DNA from: Acestrorhynchus altus
Lineage: Eukaryota > Chordata > Actinopteri > Characiformes > Acestrorhynchidae
Length of the DNA: 64,000 nucleotides
NCBI GenBank assembly: GCA_034509495.1
Contig: CM067505.1
Span: 1,576,507 to 1,640,506 of the forward strand
Reading direction: 5' to 3'
The translations under genes and the position numbers were made by a program. Positions 13,330 through 25,829 of the stretch are shown piece after piece (within the stretch, counting starts at the first letter, position 1; each line of letters opens with the position of its first letter). Under the pieces are notes generated by a model that was given only the letters and a program-made list of their open reading frames with translations, was not told the origin of the DNA and did not search any database.

Positions 13330-14115
13330 CTTGAACCCTTGTGATGCAATATCAGGTCCATATGATGTGATTTCAGATTCTCTACGTGGTGCAACCGTCA
13401 TGTCCACGTGGTGTGAGGTCAGCTGCACATGCTGTAACATAAACTCCACATGGTGCATCTGCCATGTCCACATGGTGTGATACTGACTCCACATTGTGCA
13501 ACCATCGGTTCCACATGGTGTGACCCTTATTCCACAACCATCACGTCCAAATGGAGCAGCGTCCTTGTCCATATGGTGAAACATCAGCGCCACGTGGTGC
13601 AACATGCATGTCCCCATGATGTAACATCAACTGTACATGGCAGAACATTCATGCCCACCCGGTGCAACACTGACTCCACATGATGCCACCATCATGTCCA
13701 CATAGTGTGACATCAACTGTATATGGTGCAGCTTTCTTGTCCACATGGTGTAACGTCAGCTCCACATTATGTAACCTTGATGTCCAGATGGTGTAACGTC
13801 GACTCCTTTTAAAGAAACGTCAACGCCATATGATGTAACATGCATGTCCACATGATGTAACATCAACTGTACATGACCTAACATTCATGCCCACCTGGTG
13901 CAACACTGACTCCACATGATGCCACCATCATGTCCACCTAGTGTGACATCAACTGTATAAGGTGCAGCTTTCTTGTCCACATGGTGTAACATCAGCTCCA
14001 CGTGGTGTAACGTTACTTACGCATTATGCAAGATCAGCTCCACATGACGTAAACGTCATGTCCAGGCGGTGTACCGTCAACTCCTTTACATGCAACATCA
14101 ACTCCACACGCCAAC
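13330..14115. repeat. About 21-bp minisatellite (tccacatggtgtaacatcaa type) with higher-order duplication
   Basis: Degenerate 21-22 bp units of the type tccacatggtgtaacatcaac cover about 785 bases. A block near 13611-13760 recurs near 13847-13995 with shared rare variants (for example gtgcagctttcttgtccaca), giving a higher-order period of about 236 bp. The Met/His-rich reading frames here are by-products of the repeat. Confidence 0.85.
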
Positions 14116-15020
14116 ATCATGGCCTGTAACCTACAACTACCAGTTTTCAGTCTGACAGCTACACCGAACCAATAAGTGGACTTTCTGAACCAGGTTTCTG
14201 TGGTGTTGCTGCGTGAGGGGACCATCTTCTGCGGCTCATGACCAAGTCCGCGTTATCGTTAAGGCCTCCGGCTCGCTTACTGCTTCCCCTCTGGACTCTT
14301 TCCCGCCCAAATGCAGGGGTCCACCAGATCCACCTCCTCTTTGCTGATGTCATGACTCTCTTCCTGTTCGGCCGGCGAATCACTGGCCAGCGTCTGTTGG
14401 CGTTACTCCAGGGAAGGGGGGTGGGTGCTCCGTCTACTTCCACAGTGTTAGGGAAAAGTGAAAAGGTGAGATGAGATGAAATGAGTGTTACGCAAGAGCT
14501 TTTGAGGCTGTTGTTGTTGAGTTTTACTCTCTCTTTCAACAAACCAGGTACTTCCAGGCAGTAGCAGCGGAACAGGACAAACACACATGATGCAATTAGT
14601 CTCGTATTAAACCCCACGCCCACGTTTGTTTATAGTCACGGTACTGTCTGATACTGCAACCCTACTCACAGGTTTAAAACCCTCGTATGAAAATGCTTCC
14701 ACACCGTTAACACGACACATGCAACTGACTGTTACGATGCTGTTTGGTAACTTTTGTCAAAACTGAATTATATATGAATATTTATGGGGGGTTTGATATA
14801 TATTTGGGTGTGTGTGTGTGTGTGTGTGTGTGTGATGGGGGGGGGGATCAAAAGTGAACCATGAAAAAAGAATGCAGAGTTTTATTGGGTTGTAAGAGAT
14901 CATTCCCTGTGACGGTGTCTTTAACAGAGTTTCTTGAATGTATTCATAAATGTGAAGACTGTAACATTCGCTGTGTTTGTATGTACATATCACATATCTG
15001 TTATATGAGTAGCAGGAAGG

Positions 15021-15079
<59 letters not shown>

Positions 15080-16326
15080 CATAAATCTGGTCAGGACAGT
15101 ATTGTACACCCTCTACCGCTGCATATCTCCCTCACATTGCACTTTTATTCAGTTATTTCTCAACAATTGCACATAAACAGCATCGTGAAGTTTATTGTTC
15201 TGTCCTCCATCGTCACTTATCACTGCAGATGATGCACCAGTGCACCAGTGTCACCCCTCTGTGACCTTTACTGCTAGTAAGAGTGCTACATACTCCAGTA
15301 GTTATTGGTGGTGTTCTGGGGGAGCAGGTTTTCCAGTAACATATCCACCAACAGTTTGTTTGAGTTTGTTTTTCGTTTCTAATTCTGCATTAAAATCTGT
15401 AGAAAATGATTCACATAGCTGCATTAGATATTATTAGAATTAATTGACAATTAGAATTTTGTTTCCTTTTTTTCCTTAAACTGTTCTGTAGAAATGTATT
15501 GATACGTAACATAATTTAGACTCGTTTCGTCGCAAATTCATCAGAATCTTTTTAATTCGTGTGACTTTTTTTAAGGATTCATAAATTATTCACATCAAAT
15601 CAGATTTAGAACCTTTTTTTATAATTTTCCACAAACTCATTTATTCATTTATTTATTTATCATTAGATTTTGTTTGTTTGTTTAGTAATAAATTCCATGA
15701 ATTCAGTAAATGTTTAAAATGTCTTTCATTTCATTTCATGTAAAATTCTATCTGAATATTAAATTTATTCACATTCAGCCGACATTAGAATTATTATTTA
15801 GAGTTAGTGTCAATAAATTCCTCTCTAAAACTTCAGAGACCGCGTGTAATTGTTTATATACGTGATTCTAAATGCAATTATAATGTAATTATTTTAAATT
15901 ATTTCATTTTCCACATCAAACATCATTAGAACAGAACTGGCGGAGTTCTTTAGATGTTACCAACTAACGTGAACAGCAGTATAGCTGAGAATTGGTTATG
16001 TATAAGCAGTCTGAAGCCCCATCCTTCACAGGACAGTGACAGCTCAGCAACGTTCTGGGAGCAAGAACACAAAAATGCTTTTCATGATTGCAAGAGAGAG
16101 AGAGAGCGCACCCCTCTGGTCTGACTGTGTGGAAGTCTCTTTTGTATTCCTAGTGTCCTATAAATAAAGTCCCGCTCCACCTCTGTAAACTGCCCAGCCT
16201 GCTCCTCCTTCTCTCCTCGACCCAAGCTTGCCCACAGATCCTGTATTTTTGTTCTAAGCTGATAAAAGTTTACATTTATAAGGATTTTAAGGCGGTATCT
16301 TTCTCTTTTTGTAAATGTTCATATTC

Positions 16327-16332
16327 AATAAA
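16327..16332 (+). terminator. Candidate poly(A) signal AATAAA
   Basis: AATAAA at 16327-16332, with another at 16163-16168. Both lie downstream of rbfox3 at the end of an AT-rich UTR-like stretch. The assignment to rbfox3 is inferred only from strand and position. Confidence 0.3.
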
Positions 16333-17654
16333 GACTAAATATTTTAAAGATTATGTCGCTCTACTGAAAGGTAACGTTGTTGTTTTTGTTTTTGTTTTTA
16401 TTTGGGTGCCCCCTCCTCTCTTTGTTCCCCCATTCCCATCATTCCCACCATTCCCACCATTCCGCCTCTGTACTCTGGACTCTTTTGTGTTCCTTCTCTC
16501 TTTCCGTATTCTTATACGCTTCAGATGAAGAGCTCTTTATTCTGACAGCTGCAGATTTGTGTATTCTTCTTATTAAACAAATGACTTTTTATTATGATTA
16601 TGATTATTATTATGATTATTATTATGATTATTATTATTATTATTATCGTCATCATTACTACCATTAAAAGAGCTTGAAAACTGCACAGCTGTGGTGTTTG
16701 ATTGTGATTGGCTGGGAGGATTCCTGATTAATAGAGGTCTTCATTGTTGTCAGTTTTCTAATAACTAAATTACTAAAGAACCCCTTTTTTTAAAATACAA
16801 GACCAAATAAAAAGAATGTTTTTAAGATGGTGACGGTTGTTAGCGCTTACTCAGGCTCTCCATTCATGTCCTTCAGGTCATTTTGGAGTTCAACCATTGT
16901 CTTTACTAAGAACCCTAAAGATCCATTTTAAGCAGTCTAGAACCATTACTGGAACCCCTGAATACATTTTCAAGAATCTAAAACCACTAGATAAAAAAAC
17001 TTTGTAAGAATGCAGAACCATAGCAGCAGAAGGTGGAGATCCATTATTACCCCAGAAAGAAATTCCATTTTAGAGTGTTAATCCAATGTCTTCATTACAG
17101 TGCATTGAAGAAGACTGGGCAGTCTAGAACCCAGAATAAAGACCAGGAGCAAGTTTTGTTACCTAGAATTTCACCAGAAACCCGCTGAAGATTCATCCTG
17201 GAGGTCTGATTTTATCTAGTCCGTATCACAGATTGTTACATCATGAAACGTTGTTATCTCTGCCTTTATAAACATTAAGTGCTCAAACCCTTATTACACA
17301 AATGCACCAATTCGATTTGGGGATCTGTTCTCAGTTGCAGAGCCTTTAGTGTGAGACGGAGAGGAAGGCGATTCTAAAGGCATAAAATAATTGAATCAGA
17401 GCTGGTGAAAGTATCATCAGACGGTGTAATTGAATCCTGTGTCCCTAAAACTGACACTTATTATTATTATTATATTTAAGCAAAATAAGATATTATACTC
17501 AAACAAATCCTGTAGCCACAGGGTCTCCTACTAATCTTGTGTAGGTCCCCCCGCCTTGTCCGAAACAGCTCTGACCACAAGGCCTCTGGGATTCTATGGT
17601 TTCTGGACATCTTCAGACATTAGCAGCCAATCAACACAATGAAATATCTTTACA

Positions 17655-17814
17655 AGATCCTTGAGGGAACATTTACATGATATTCATCTTTAGGCTTTGT
17701 GCTTCAAAGAACCTTCAAAAACCTTTGTCTTTTTATTGAAGGTTCCTTGAAGCACATAGAGGTTCATCCACCCTTTCAAACTAAGATATCATGCAAAGCG
17801 TCCCTCAAGGATCT
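17655..17814. mobile_element. Fold-back (hairpin) element, arms about 75 bp
   Basis: The left arm starts agatccttgagggaacattt and ends tgtgcttcaaagaaccttca; the right arm is its imperfect reverse complement (tgaaggttccttgaagcaca ... tccctcaaggatct). The central loop is only about 10 bases. It has no coding capacity. This architecture is typical of palindromic MITEs. Confidence 0.75.
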
Positions 17815-18299
17815 CATGCAATAAGTGTAGCTCTGAGGTGGGTCCACCAGAGAACCCACCAGTGGTTCTCAATCCTAGGCAGGAGGACCACTGCCTGCTT
17901 TAATCAATGTGGTTTCTGATCCAGGATTGGGGTGAAATTTTGGATTTAGAACATCCAGTTCTCCTGTTTTCCAGTTTTCCTCTTTCAGCACTTCGAGAAC
18001 AACACTTCCCCACTTTGATGGATACGTTGGGAGCCGGATATTCAATGTTGTCAAGTGGTTTTTAATGTTATGGCTGGTTGGTATACGCCAACATCTGGGT
18101 TCAAAGGAACCAAGGGTTCTTCTAAGTCATCACACAAGGAGCAGCTGTGGGAATTCGGACGCCATGGCGTCAGCATTATGCTTGTTTCAGTCGATCTGTT
18201 GTGACCTTCTGAAGCTGTAAGTGTGGCCTAACCTTGCTTCTGTGCAGCACTGCTGATCTTCAATAAAGGCTGTGAAGTCATGTAATCATCTGCATCTCC

Positions 18300-18352
<53 letters not shown>

Positions 18353-18679
18353 CAATACCACAAACACATGCCTCAGTCAGAGAAGATCTACTAGTCAAGC
18401 AGCATCCTAAGAAGCAGTCGAATTAGTTTGACCGTCTGTCTGACGGGACTGAAAAAGACGACTGATTGAGAGAATGTGAGAATGACTTGTTTGAGTGTCT
18501 TCAGCTCCCTTGCTGTACCCTGGTCCAATACCACATTCTCAAAATTAAAGGTGCAAATGAAAAAATGATTGGGAAAATCCCAATTATGGAGTCTAGAACC
18601 ATATTAAGAAACCCCCTAAAGAACCATTTCAACAGGAAAAACTGTCTTTACTAAAGAACCCTTGAAGGAGAGAGTAAAT

Positions 18680-18722
<43 letters not shown>

Positions 18723-20149
18723 TGTGTGTGTGTGTGTGTGTGTGTGATGTACATGCTGTTCCTGGGCTCCAGGCACATCAGTTTGAGAGAGAAAGCAATG
18801 GTACATATGGCCTTAACACAGAGCCTTCATAATCCAGGAGGTGGGCGAGACCTTCTCTTACAGGTCCTTTACCCTCACATATCTTTTTCAGAACCATGGA
18901 TCTTAATAGAACCAAATTTGTTTCTCCCCATAGTGTCGGATCAAAGAAACTTTTGAAGCCCTTTTTGAGGGTGCACAAAGATCTTCCAGATAACATTGGA
19001 TTCTTCCTCACTGAAAGGCAGAAGATCCTTCTTAATAGTGAAGAACCTGTATGTGCTTTGTGGGCTTTACTGACCTCTAGAGGCCCAGCTATGCAGATGC
19101 TTCTCACAACATCACTCTATTTCATATTTTTATGAATTATGATGTGAGGACAGTTTAATCGTGAATTTTTCATTTTTCAAATCCTTGTATATTTTGATTT
19201 TTGAGGCCTTTTTGGGTCAGTTTTGGGCCTTTTGGTTCTATACAGAACCAAGGGGACTGAAGGGGACTGAAAGGAGCGTGGATGTGAAAAATGAAAATGA
19301 ACGATTCATTCAAAAGATTCCCAGAATTGAATCAATTTAATTCAGATTTGTAAGGAGCGTAAGATTTACACATGACTTTATTCCATGGCGGTGAATTCGT
19401 CACCTTAGGGATCATATTGGCTGTGGCTGAGTTCACTTTCCATCATAGTCCTCGTCTTCTCTTAGGTCACAAATGACCCTTTCGCCTCGTGAAAACCTCT
19501 TATTGGTCTTTTTCCAACAGAAATTGGATTATTTTCTAAAGTGTCTCCAAGTTTGGAATAAGTGGAAAAATAACTGTTTATATTTCCATGGAAACTGTAC
19601 ACCTCCAGGGTTCTAAGACTGTCTTACGGTCACTTTTTGACCCACCACTTAAAAACCATTGACATTCTCCAAAAACACACATGTTCTCTCACCCCGTGGT
19701 CACTGCGAGTCTCTGCTGCAGCTGTGAAAGCTGGTCAGGAGGCTGAGTATGATTAGAACTCAATGAAGCTCTTTTGTTTTAGGGGTTTAGTGGCGGGAGT
19801 CGTTTGTGACGTGGAGACATGGGGTGAATATTAACCGCGAGGGTTAAAGGTCATCTCTTTCAGTATGCCACTCAGCCCAGGGGCTGATAACAGCCCTGCG
19901 AGGCCGTGTAACAGTCTGAGAGGCGTCACCATGTAAGTTTGCTGAAATCAGTCCTGAGAGCAATGATCTAGAATTCGTAATCATCATTTCATTCAACACA
20001 ATGTCGCCGTGGTCAGAGACAGCAGGCCTGTTTGATACCCCTGATCTAACCCCTGGTTCTCCACATCTCCTTCTTCGAGTGTCAGGCCTTCCCAGGCAGT
20101 GAGCCAGATATTATTCCTGGCCATTGAAGTTCAGGAATTTCCCCAGTGA

Positions 20150-20560
20150 CATGGTCATCTGCACCACCTCCACAGGATTTGCAGATGACACAACTGCAGT
20201 GGGTCTTATCAGGAGTCAACCGCCCTGACCTTGAGTGCACTCACAACCCAACTCTCGTGAGAGACAGCTGAGCTTTGTTGGCACCTCTCTCCCTTCCCTC
20301 AGGACATTCCACAGCACCCACCTCACTCGGAAAGCTCTCTGCATGGCTGGTGGTTCTACCCACCCTCTCCACAGCTCCATAGCCTGGGGCCATCAGGAGG
20401 AGACTGTCTTCAAGCCCAGGACCAACAGACTGAGGACAACGTCATCCACCAGGCTGTCAGGATGCTCCCAACACTTTGCGTCCTGCCCTGCTCCCACTCC
20501 TCTTTTGCTCCCTGATACAAGGATTACAATCTGCTCTGCTTCTATAAAATAATGTCCACA
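20150..20560 (+). pseudogene. Non-LTR retrotransposon (LINE) remnant
   Basis: Around 20170 the translation reads GFADDTTAVGLIR, the [FY]ADD reverse-transcriptase catalytic motif. Downstream pieces (LTRKALCMAGGSTHPLHSSI, then a K-R-T-N-R-L-R motif in a shifted frame) resemble the C-terminal tail of fish LINEs of the Rex1/L2 kind (HPLH...LPSGRRYR...R..RFKNSF). It is frame-shifted and short, so a dead 3' fragment. The family name is uncertain. Confidence 0.65.
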
Positions 20561-20977
20561 GAACTGACTATGGACAAATGATCTGGAGTTCGAACAGCAC
20601 CAGTAAGCGCCACCTGCTGGTCAAACCACATATGTACCACTTCATGCATAAGCCTGCTTTCAGCAGTGGTGGAGAACTCCAGTCAGGGAAAGCTGCAAAT
20701 GGGAGAAACGGCACCATCTGGTGGGCATATCAGGAAATGCATCATGAGTTTTAATGTCTTGAACCTTAAACTGTCATTGATCCCAATCTGCCTTTCTAAT
20801 GACAGATGTTTAGGGTTCTAGATACGCTGTCACTGCCCATAATGAACACTGAAAAGCTTACTGTGGTGTCATTTATCAGAATAATATTACATTGTCCACC
20901 CAATGTCTCCAAGATCATATCACGCTAAAGCCGTCTCTTCTCCACAAAAGACCAGCAGGGTGGTGGTCATATCAATC

Positions 20978-20983
20978 TTTATT
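20978..20983 (-). terminator. Poly(A) signal of jpt1
   Basis: TTTATT on +, that is AATAAA on -, about 315 bases after the jpt1 stop codon. This gives a 3' UTR of roughly 21298 down to 20960. Confidence 0.65.
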
Positions 20984-21298
20984 TGTACTTGAAATTTTTG
21001 CGCAGCAAATCTTTTCATCCTTTAGAGCGGTCAAGCGCGGTTGCCGTCCGAAGCGGCGGACGCCTGGCCTTTCACGGCATGACCTCGCTCTTCACGATGG
21101 GCTGAAATGGGCTTTTGTAAGTGCTTCTGCCAGCGATCTTCTTTTTTTCTTGTTTGTTTTGCGATAAACAAAAATACAGACAGGTGGTAGTGGACCACAA
21201 AAAAAATCCATGGCTCATGAGTGACAGAGTGATTTCCTTAAAGGAGAGAGTGATAAGAGGAAGGAGAGAGAGAGAGAAGAAAAGTTCAGTGAGCACCC

Positions 21299-24200
21299 TC
21301 AGCCCAGTATGAGACTGGATTTGCCACCAGGAGGGTTTCTGCGGCCACCGGAGGCGCCGCCGGCCCCACCGAGTGGCTCGTCCTCCTTCTGCTGCAGCTC
21401 CTGCATGGGCCTCACTTGCTGCAATCTACAAAACCAACACACACACAGAAAACATTCATCTATACGCCCTTAATGACCGGACAGATGTCATATATACACA
21501 GTCGGTGACTCGGCTCCTCCCCCACGACTGCACAGATCGTACATACGGTCCGGCATGTTGACTCGTCTTCCCGATGACTATATATATATACATACATAAC
21601 CATATACATAAGGTCATGAGGTTGTTGAGCGGGTGAGTGGAAACAGGTCTACCATTCATAAATATTTAGAGTGGACGTTCTCTCCGGTGCCAGGAAAAGA
21701 GTGGAGCTGAGAGGATTTCGCTCAATCCCGCCAAGGACTTCGGAGAAGACGATCGGGGAAATGGGTCGCATCGTTACAGCTGCATGGAGCTCAACTGAAC
21801 TTACTTGAACTTTCTTCAGAAGCATTCAGCATGAGATCAGTTAGGAGACATCAGTGGCTGGACAGCAGATACGTTTTCCTGCCCTTTCATACAAGCAGCA
21901 CAGATTGATCGGAAAATTTGCATTTCTACTAAAAACTACACCTGAATACGCTGTGAGGGCTTTTCTTGTGAACGAGGCTGGACACTGGACACTAAGGAGG
22001 AGACGGGAATCACCAAGGATTTTGGTTATTTGACAGATATGCAGGCATTTCAGATTCTTCTATACAGCGTCATATTGCACCTGGAATGCGTCATAACAGG
22101 CATTACCTGCCCACAGTGGACGGTGCGAGTGGAGTGGTAATGATTATACCAACTGCATGTCCGCGGCTCGGTCACGTCCTGCTTCTGGGAAATTACAAAG
22201 TCATAGGACGTATAATGGCGTAGTAGATATATCGCGTGCGTTCCTCGGGGAACCGTGTTTGAAGAAGTGTTTCGGCTGTGACGCATCTTCACCGTATCAT
22301 TAACCCTACGACGAGTCCAATAAATTCAGGAGTAAAAGCACATCGTTTCAGACTTCTGTCTTTAACAAAGAGCAGGAGAAGGGTGTGGACACTCCTCGCA
22401 CACTTCCTCTGTCTTCCTCTAACCGTCTGACAGCCAATTTACTGTAAGCGTGTCCGCTCGCCTGTTGGACAGGCAGTTACAGGAGAGCGGGAGAGGACGG
22501 GCTGTAAAACTGATGGGACTAAAAGCCTGGCTCCCCGTCACCGCACAGGGTTTATGATGCCGGGCAGTCGTTCAAGTTCATGCAGACAGAAGTAAATTTG
22601 TTCCACCGTTTGTTGCTCGTAGTTTTTCTTTACCAGAAAACAGAAGAGGATTAACGGTTTAACTCCTTACAGCCGTAACTCACAGCCAACCAGGAGCAAC
22701 TGTACAGCAGGGCTTCAGCCCCCGTCTTCACCTTCACCACCAACACAGTCCATCACCCTGTTTGCTTCTAGGACAGCATTTTCTGGCCACTGGTCTACAG
22801 TGATCCTCACGGCCGTCGAAGACATGTCTGGTATGTCACTCAGATACAAACCTTCCAGTTCACTATTTTATACACACATTTCAGTTAAATGGAACATACG
22901 ATACGCGTTTATCTGGAATCTGATTTAAATGATTTAATATCAGTTAGAACCGATCATAGTGTAACCAGTAAGTGCGCTCCTCACCACTATACTGGTTGGT
23001 GTTCAGAATCGACCATTCGTAATCTGTCAGTGTAATACAGTTCAGAGAACAGGTCATTACTCAGTAATCAATGATGTTGGGTCCAGTTTCAGGTCGGTAG
23101 AGCCAGTGTTTAAGTGGTGTTGCCATTGGACTGAGTCAGATGTTGAACTCTGGGTAATCTAGTAGTCAACTTTTGACAGATCAATCCAGCCAGAAGTTTC
23201 TAGAAAGTAAATCTAAAGTATTTAGATCAAGTTTCAGTCAGTGTTGACTCCCAAGTAATCTAAGTAGTGTATACTAGTCGGAACTCCAGGTCTGGGCATT
23301 CCAATCAATCCAGTGTTGGTAATACTGGTGTTGGGACTGGTTAATTACTCAGTGTCTAAGTAGTATTACAATTGAATAGTGTTGAACCAGTAATCAGTTA
23401 TGAATAGCTTTCAGTTAAATAAAATATAGTAAATCAAGTGAATGTTATTACCTGAATTAAAATGGATGATTGAACTAGTAATGAATAAGCGTGCTGGTGT
23501 TCAGTAGCCTGTTAGTAATCTAATGTGATATACTGAGTCAGATCGATGACTCACAGAGAAATCTAGTAGCGATATACTGGTCAGAGACTCAGAGTGACCC
23601 GACTCTGAGAGTAATCTAATGGCATTATACTGGTCAGAGATTTCGGTCTGGCCCGACTCTGAGAGTAATCTAATGCGTATACTGGTCAGAGACTCAGGTG
23701 ACCGACTCTGAGGGGTAATCAATGGCGTATACTGGTCAGGGCTTTCCAGTGTGGCCGACTCTGAGAGTAATCTAGTAAGCGTATACTGGTCAGAGACTTC
23801 GGTCTGACCGACTCTGAGAAGTAATCTAGTAGCGTATACTGGTCAGAGACTTCGGTCTGACCGACTCTGAGAAGTAATCTGGTAGCGTATACGGTGAACT
23901 CCAGTCTGACCCGACTCTGAAGTAATCAGTAAGCGTATACTGGTCAGAAGCTCAGTCTGACCCGACTCTGAGGTAATCTAGTGGCGATATGCTGGTCAGG
24001 AACTCGGTCTGGCCGACTCATGAGAAGTAATCTGGTAGTATGCGAGGTGCCGGGAGCTCAGTCTGGCCCGACTCTGAGAGTAATCTGGTAGCGTATACTG
24101 GTCAGGAGCCAGTCTGACCTGATACAAATAATCTAGTAAGCGTATATGCTGGTCAGAGACTTCGGTCGGCGACTCTGAGAGTAATCTAGTAGCGTATACT

Positions 24201-25788
24201 GGTCAGAGACTCAGGTGACCCGACTCTGAGAGTAATCTAGTAGTGTATATACTGGTCAAGAACTCAGTGTGACCCGACTCTGAGGAAGTAATCTAGTAGC
24301 GTATACTGGTCAGAGACTCGGTCTGGCCGACTCTGAGAGTAATCTGGCGTGTGCTGGTCTGGGGCTGGTCCTGACCGACTCTGAGAGAGTAATCCTGGTA
24401 AGCATTATGCGGTCAGGGCTGGTCTGACCCTGCAAGGAAGTAATCCCAGTGGCGTATACTGGTCAGAACTCAGTCTGTCCGACTCTGAAGTAATCTAGTA
24501 GCGTATACTGGTCAGAGACTGGGTGGTGACTCTAGGAAGTAATCTGGTAAGCGTATGCTGGTCAGAGACTCAGTCTGACCCACGACTCTGAAGTAATCTA
24601 GTAGCGTGTGCAGACAGAACTCAGTCTGACCAAACTCTGGAAGTAATCTAGTAGTGTATACTGGTCCAGAGACTTGCGAGTCCCAGTGACTGAAATAATC
24701 TAGTAGTGTACTGGTCAGACTCAGTGGCCGACTCTGAGAGTAATCTAGTAGTAACCTTGCTCTGGTCGGGCCTAGGTCTGACTGACTCTAGTAATCTAGT
24801 AGTGTATACTGGTCCAGACCTCAGGTCTGGCCCGGCTCTGAGTAATCTAGTAGTGTCTTCAGTTGAACTCGGTCGGCTGACTCTGAAGTAATCTAGTAGT
24901 GTATACAGATCAATTTCGGTCGGCGACTCTGAGAGTAATCTAGTAGTGTATACTGGTCAGACTCGGTCTGACTGACTCTGAGAGTAATCTAGTAGTGTAT
25001 ACTGGTCAGAGACTCAGAGTGACCGACTCTGAGAGTAATCTAGTAGTGTGTACTGGCCAGTGACTCAGTCTGACTGACTCTGAGAGTAATCTAGTAGTGT
25101 ATACTGGCCAGACTAGGTCCTGACTGACTCTGAAGTAATCTAGTAGTGTATACTGGTCGGACGCGGTCTGACTGACTCTGAGAGTAATCTAGTAGTGTAT
25201 ACTGGTCAGACTCGGTCTGACTGACTCTGAGAGTAATCTAGTAGTGTATACTGGTCAGACTCGGTCTGATGGATACTCCACACGTGGATAGTGACAAATT
25301 ACATCCTGTAAAGAGCAGCTGTGCTGGTGTTTACAATATACGTGCATGGGCAAAAGTATTGGGACGCCTGCTCCATTCATTGTTTGTTCTGAAATCAGGA
25401 TGTTAAAAAGTTTATCCTGCTTTATGACACTGTCTCTCCTGAGAGAACTGTCTCCGGAAATGAACTTGAGTTGACCTTTCGCACATGGAGCACATGGCCG
25501 GAGATTTCCTGTGTTGGACGGTTTGCACTAAGGGAAATGTTCCATGTGGTTTCGGCGAGGTCTGCATGTTTGAGTCTGTCTCTGGATCAGTATCTGTGAT
25601 TTATCACCCTATCATCTCAAATCCATTCAAGTGGATGGAGCTCCATCATTCAGAGAACACAGCTCCACTGCTCCACAGCTCAGTGCTGGGGGCATACCTG
25701 ATCCCACTTTGGCATTGACATGGTGCCAAATGAGATCATGTTGTATCTGCTGCAAAGTCTATTCTTTTGGCATTGATTCTCTGGGGAC

Positions 25789-25829
<41 letters not shown>

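Larger units (their letters stand above)
6335..16345 (+). other. rbfox3 3' UTR and/or intergenic DNA; no coding gene seen
   Basis: Starts after the rbfox3 stop codon. It contains (TTTG)n at 6560-6602, a 10-bp repeat (gatcaaacag) near 7895-7945, a dispersed repeat at about 8170-8330, (AAT)n at 10031-10059, a Tc1 relic at 11330-11880, (GT)n at 12531-12595 and 15024-15078, and a 21-bp minisatellite at 13330-14115. Long AT-rich stretches (8700-10700, 15400-16350) look UTR-like. Consensus AATAAA signals on + occur at 16163 and 16327 and could end a very long rbfox3 transcript; shorter forms cannot be excluded. The ORF at 14159-14623 (-) resembles nothing I recognise. Confidence 0.45.
16346..20960. 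other. Intergenic region between rbfox3 and jpt1
   Basis: No gene-like exon chain was seen on either strand. Contents: (ATT/ATG)n at 16590-16646, (CA)n at 18304-18350, (GT)n at 18680-18746, a fold-back element at 17655-17814, dispersed fragments rich in 'agaaccctt'-like words (16900-19300), and a LINE fragment at 20150-20560. ORFs at 18778-19107 (-) and 18896-19135 (+) overlap repeats and have no recognisable domain. Confidence 0.5.

Noticed and set aside
13315..13683. Met/His/Trp-rich ORFs on both strands
   Set aside because: Encoded by the 21-bp minisatellite (a period divisible by three keeps frames open); no independent support.
14159..14623. 154-codon ORF on -, partly Arg/Trp-rich
   Set aside because: No recognisable domain, no conserved splice context, adjoins the minisatellite; left as unassigned.
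18778..19135. Overlapping ORFs of 109 and 79 codons on opposite strands
   Set aside because: Mutual shadows in repeat-rich intergenic DNA; no motif.
22950..25268. Regularly spaced repeats that might suggest a CRISPR array
   Set aside because: There are no distinct spacers: the whole 49-bp unit repeats, inside an intron of a eukaryotic gene. The arrays at 31310, 41340 and 42685 were rejected for the same reason.
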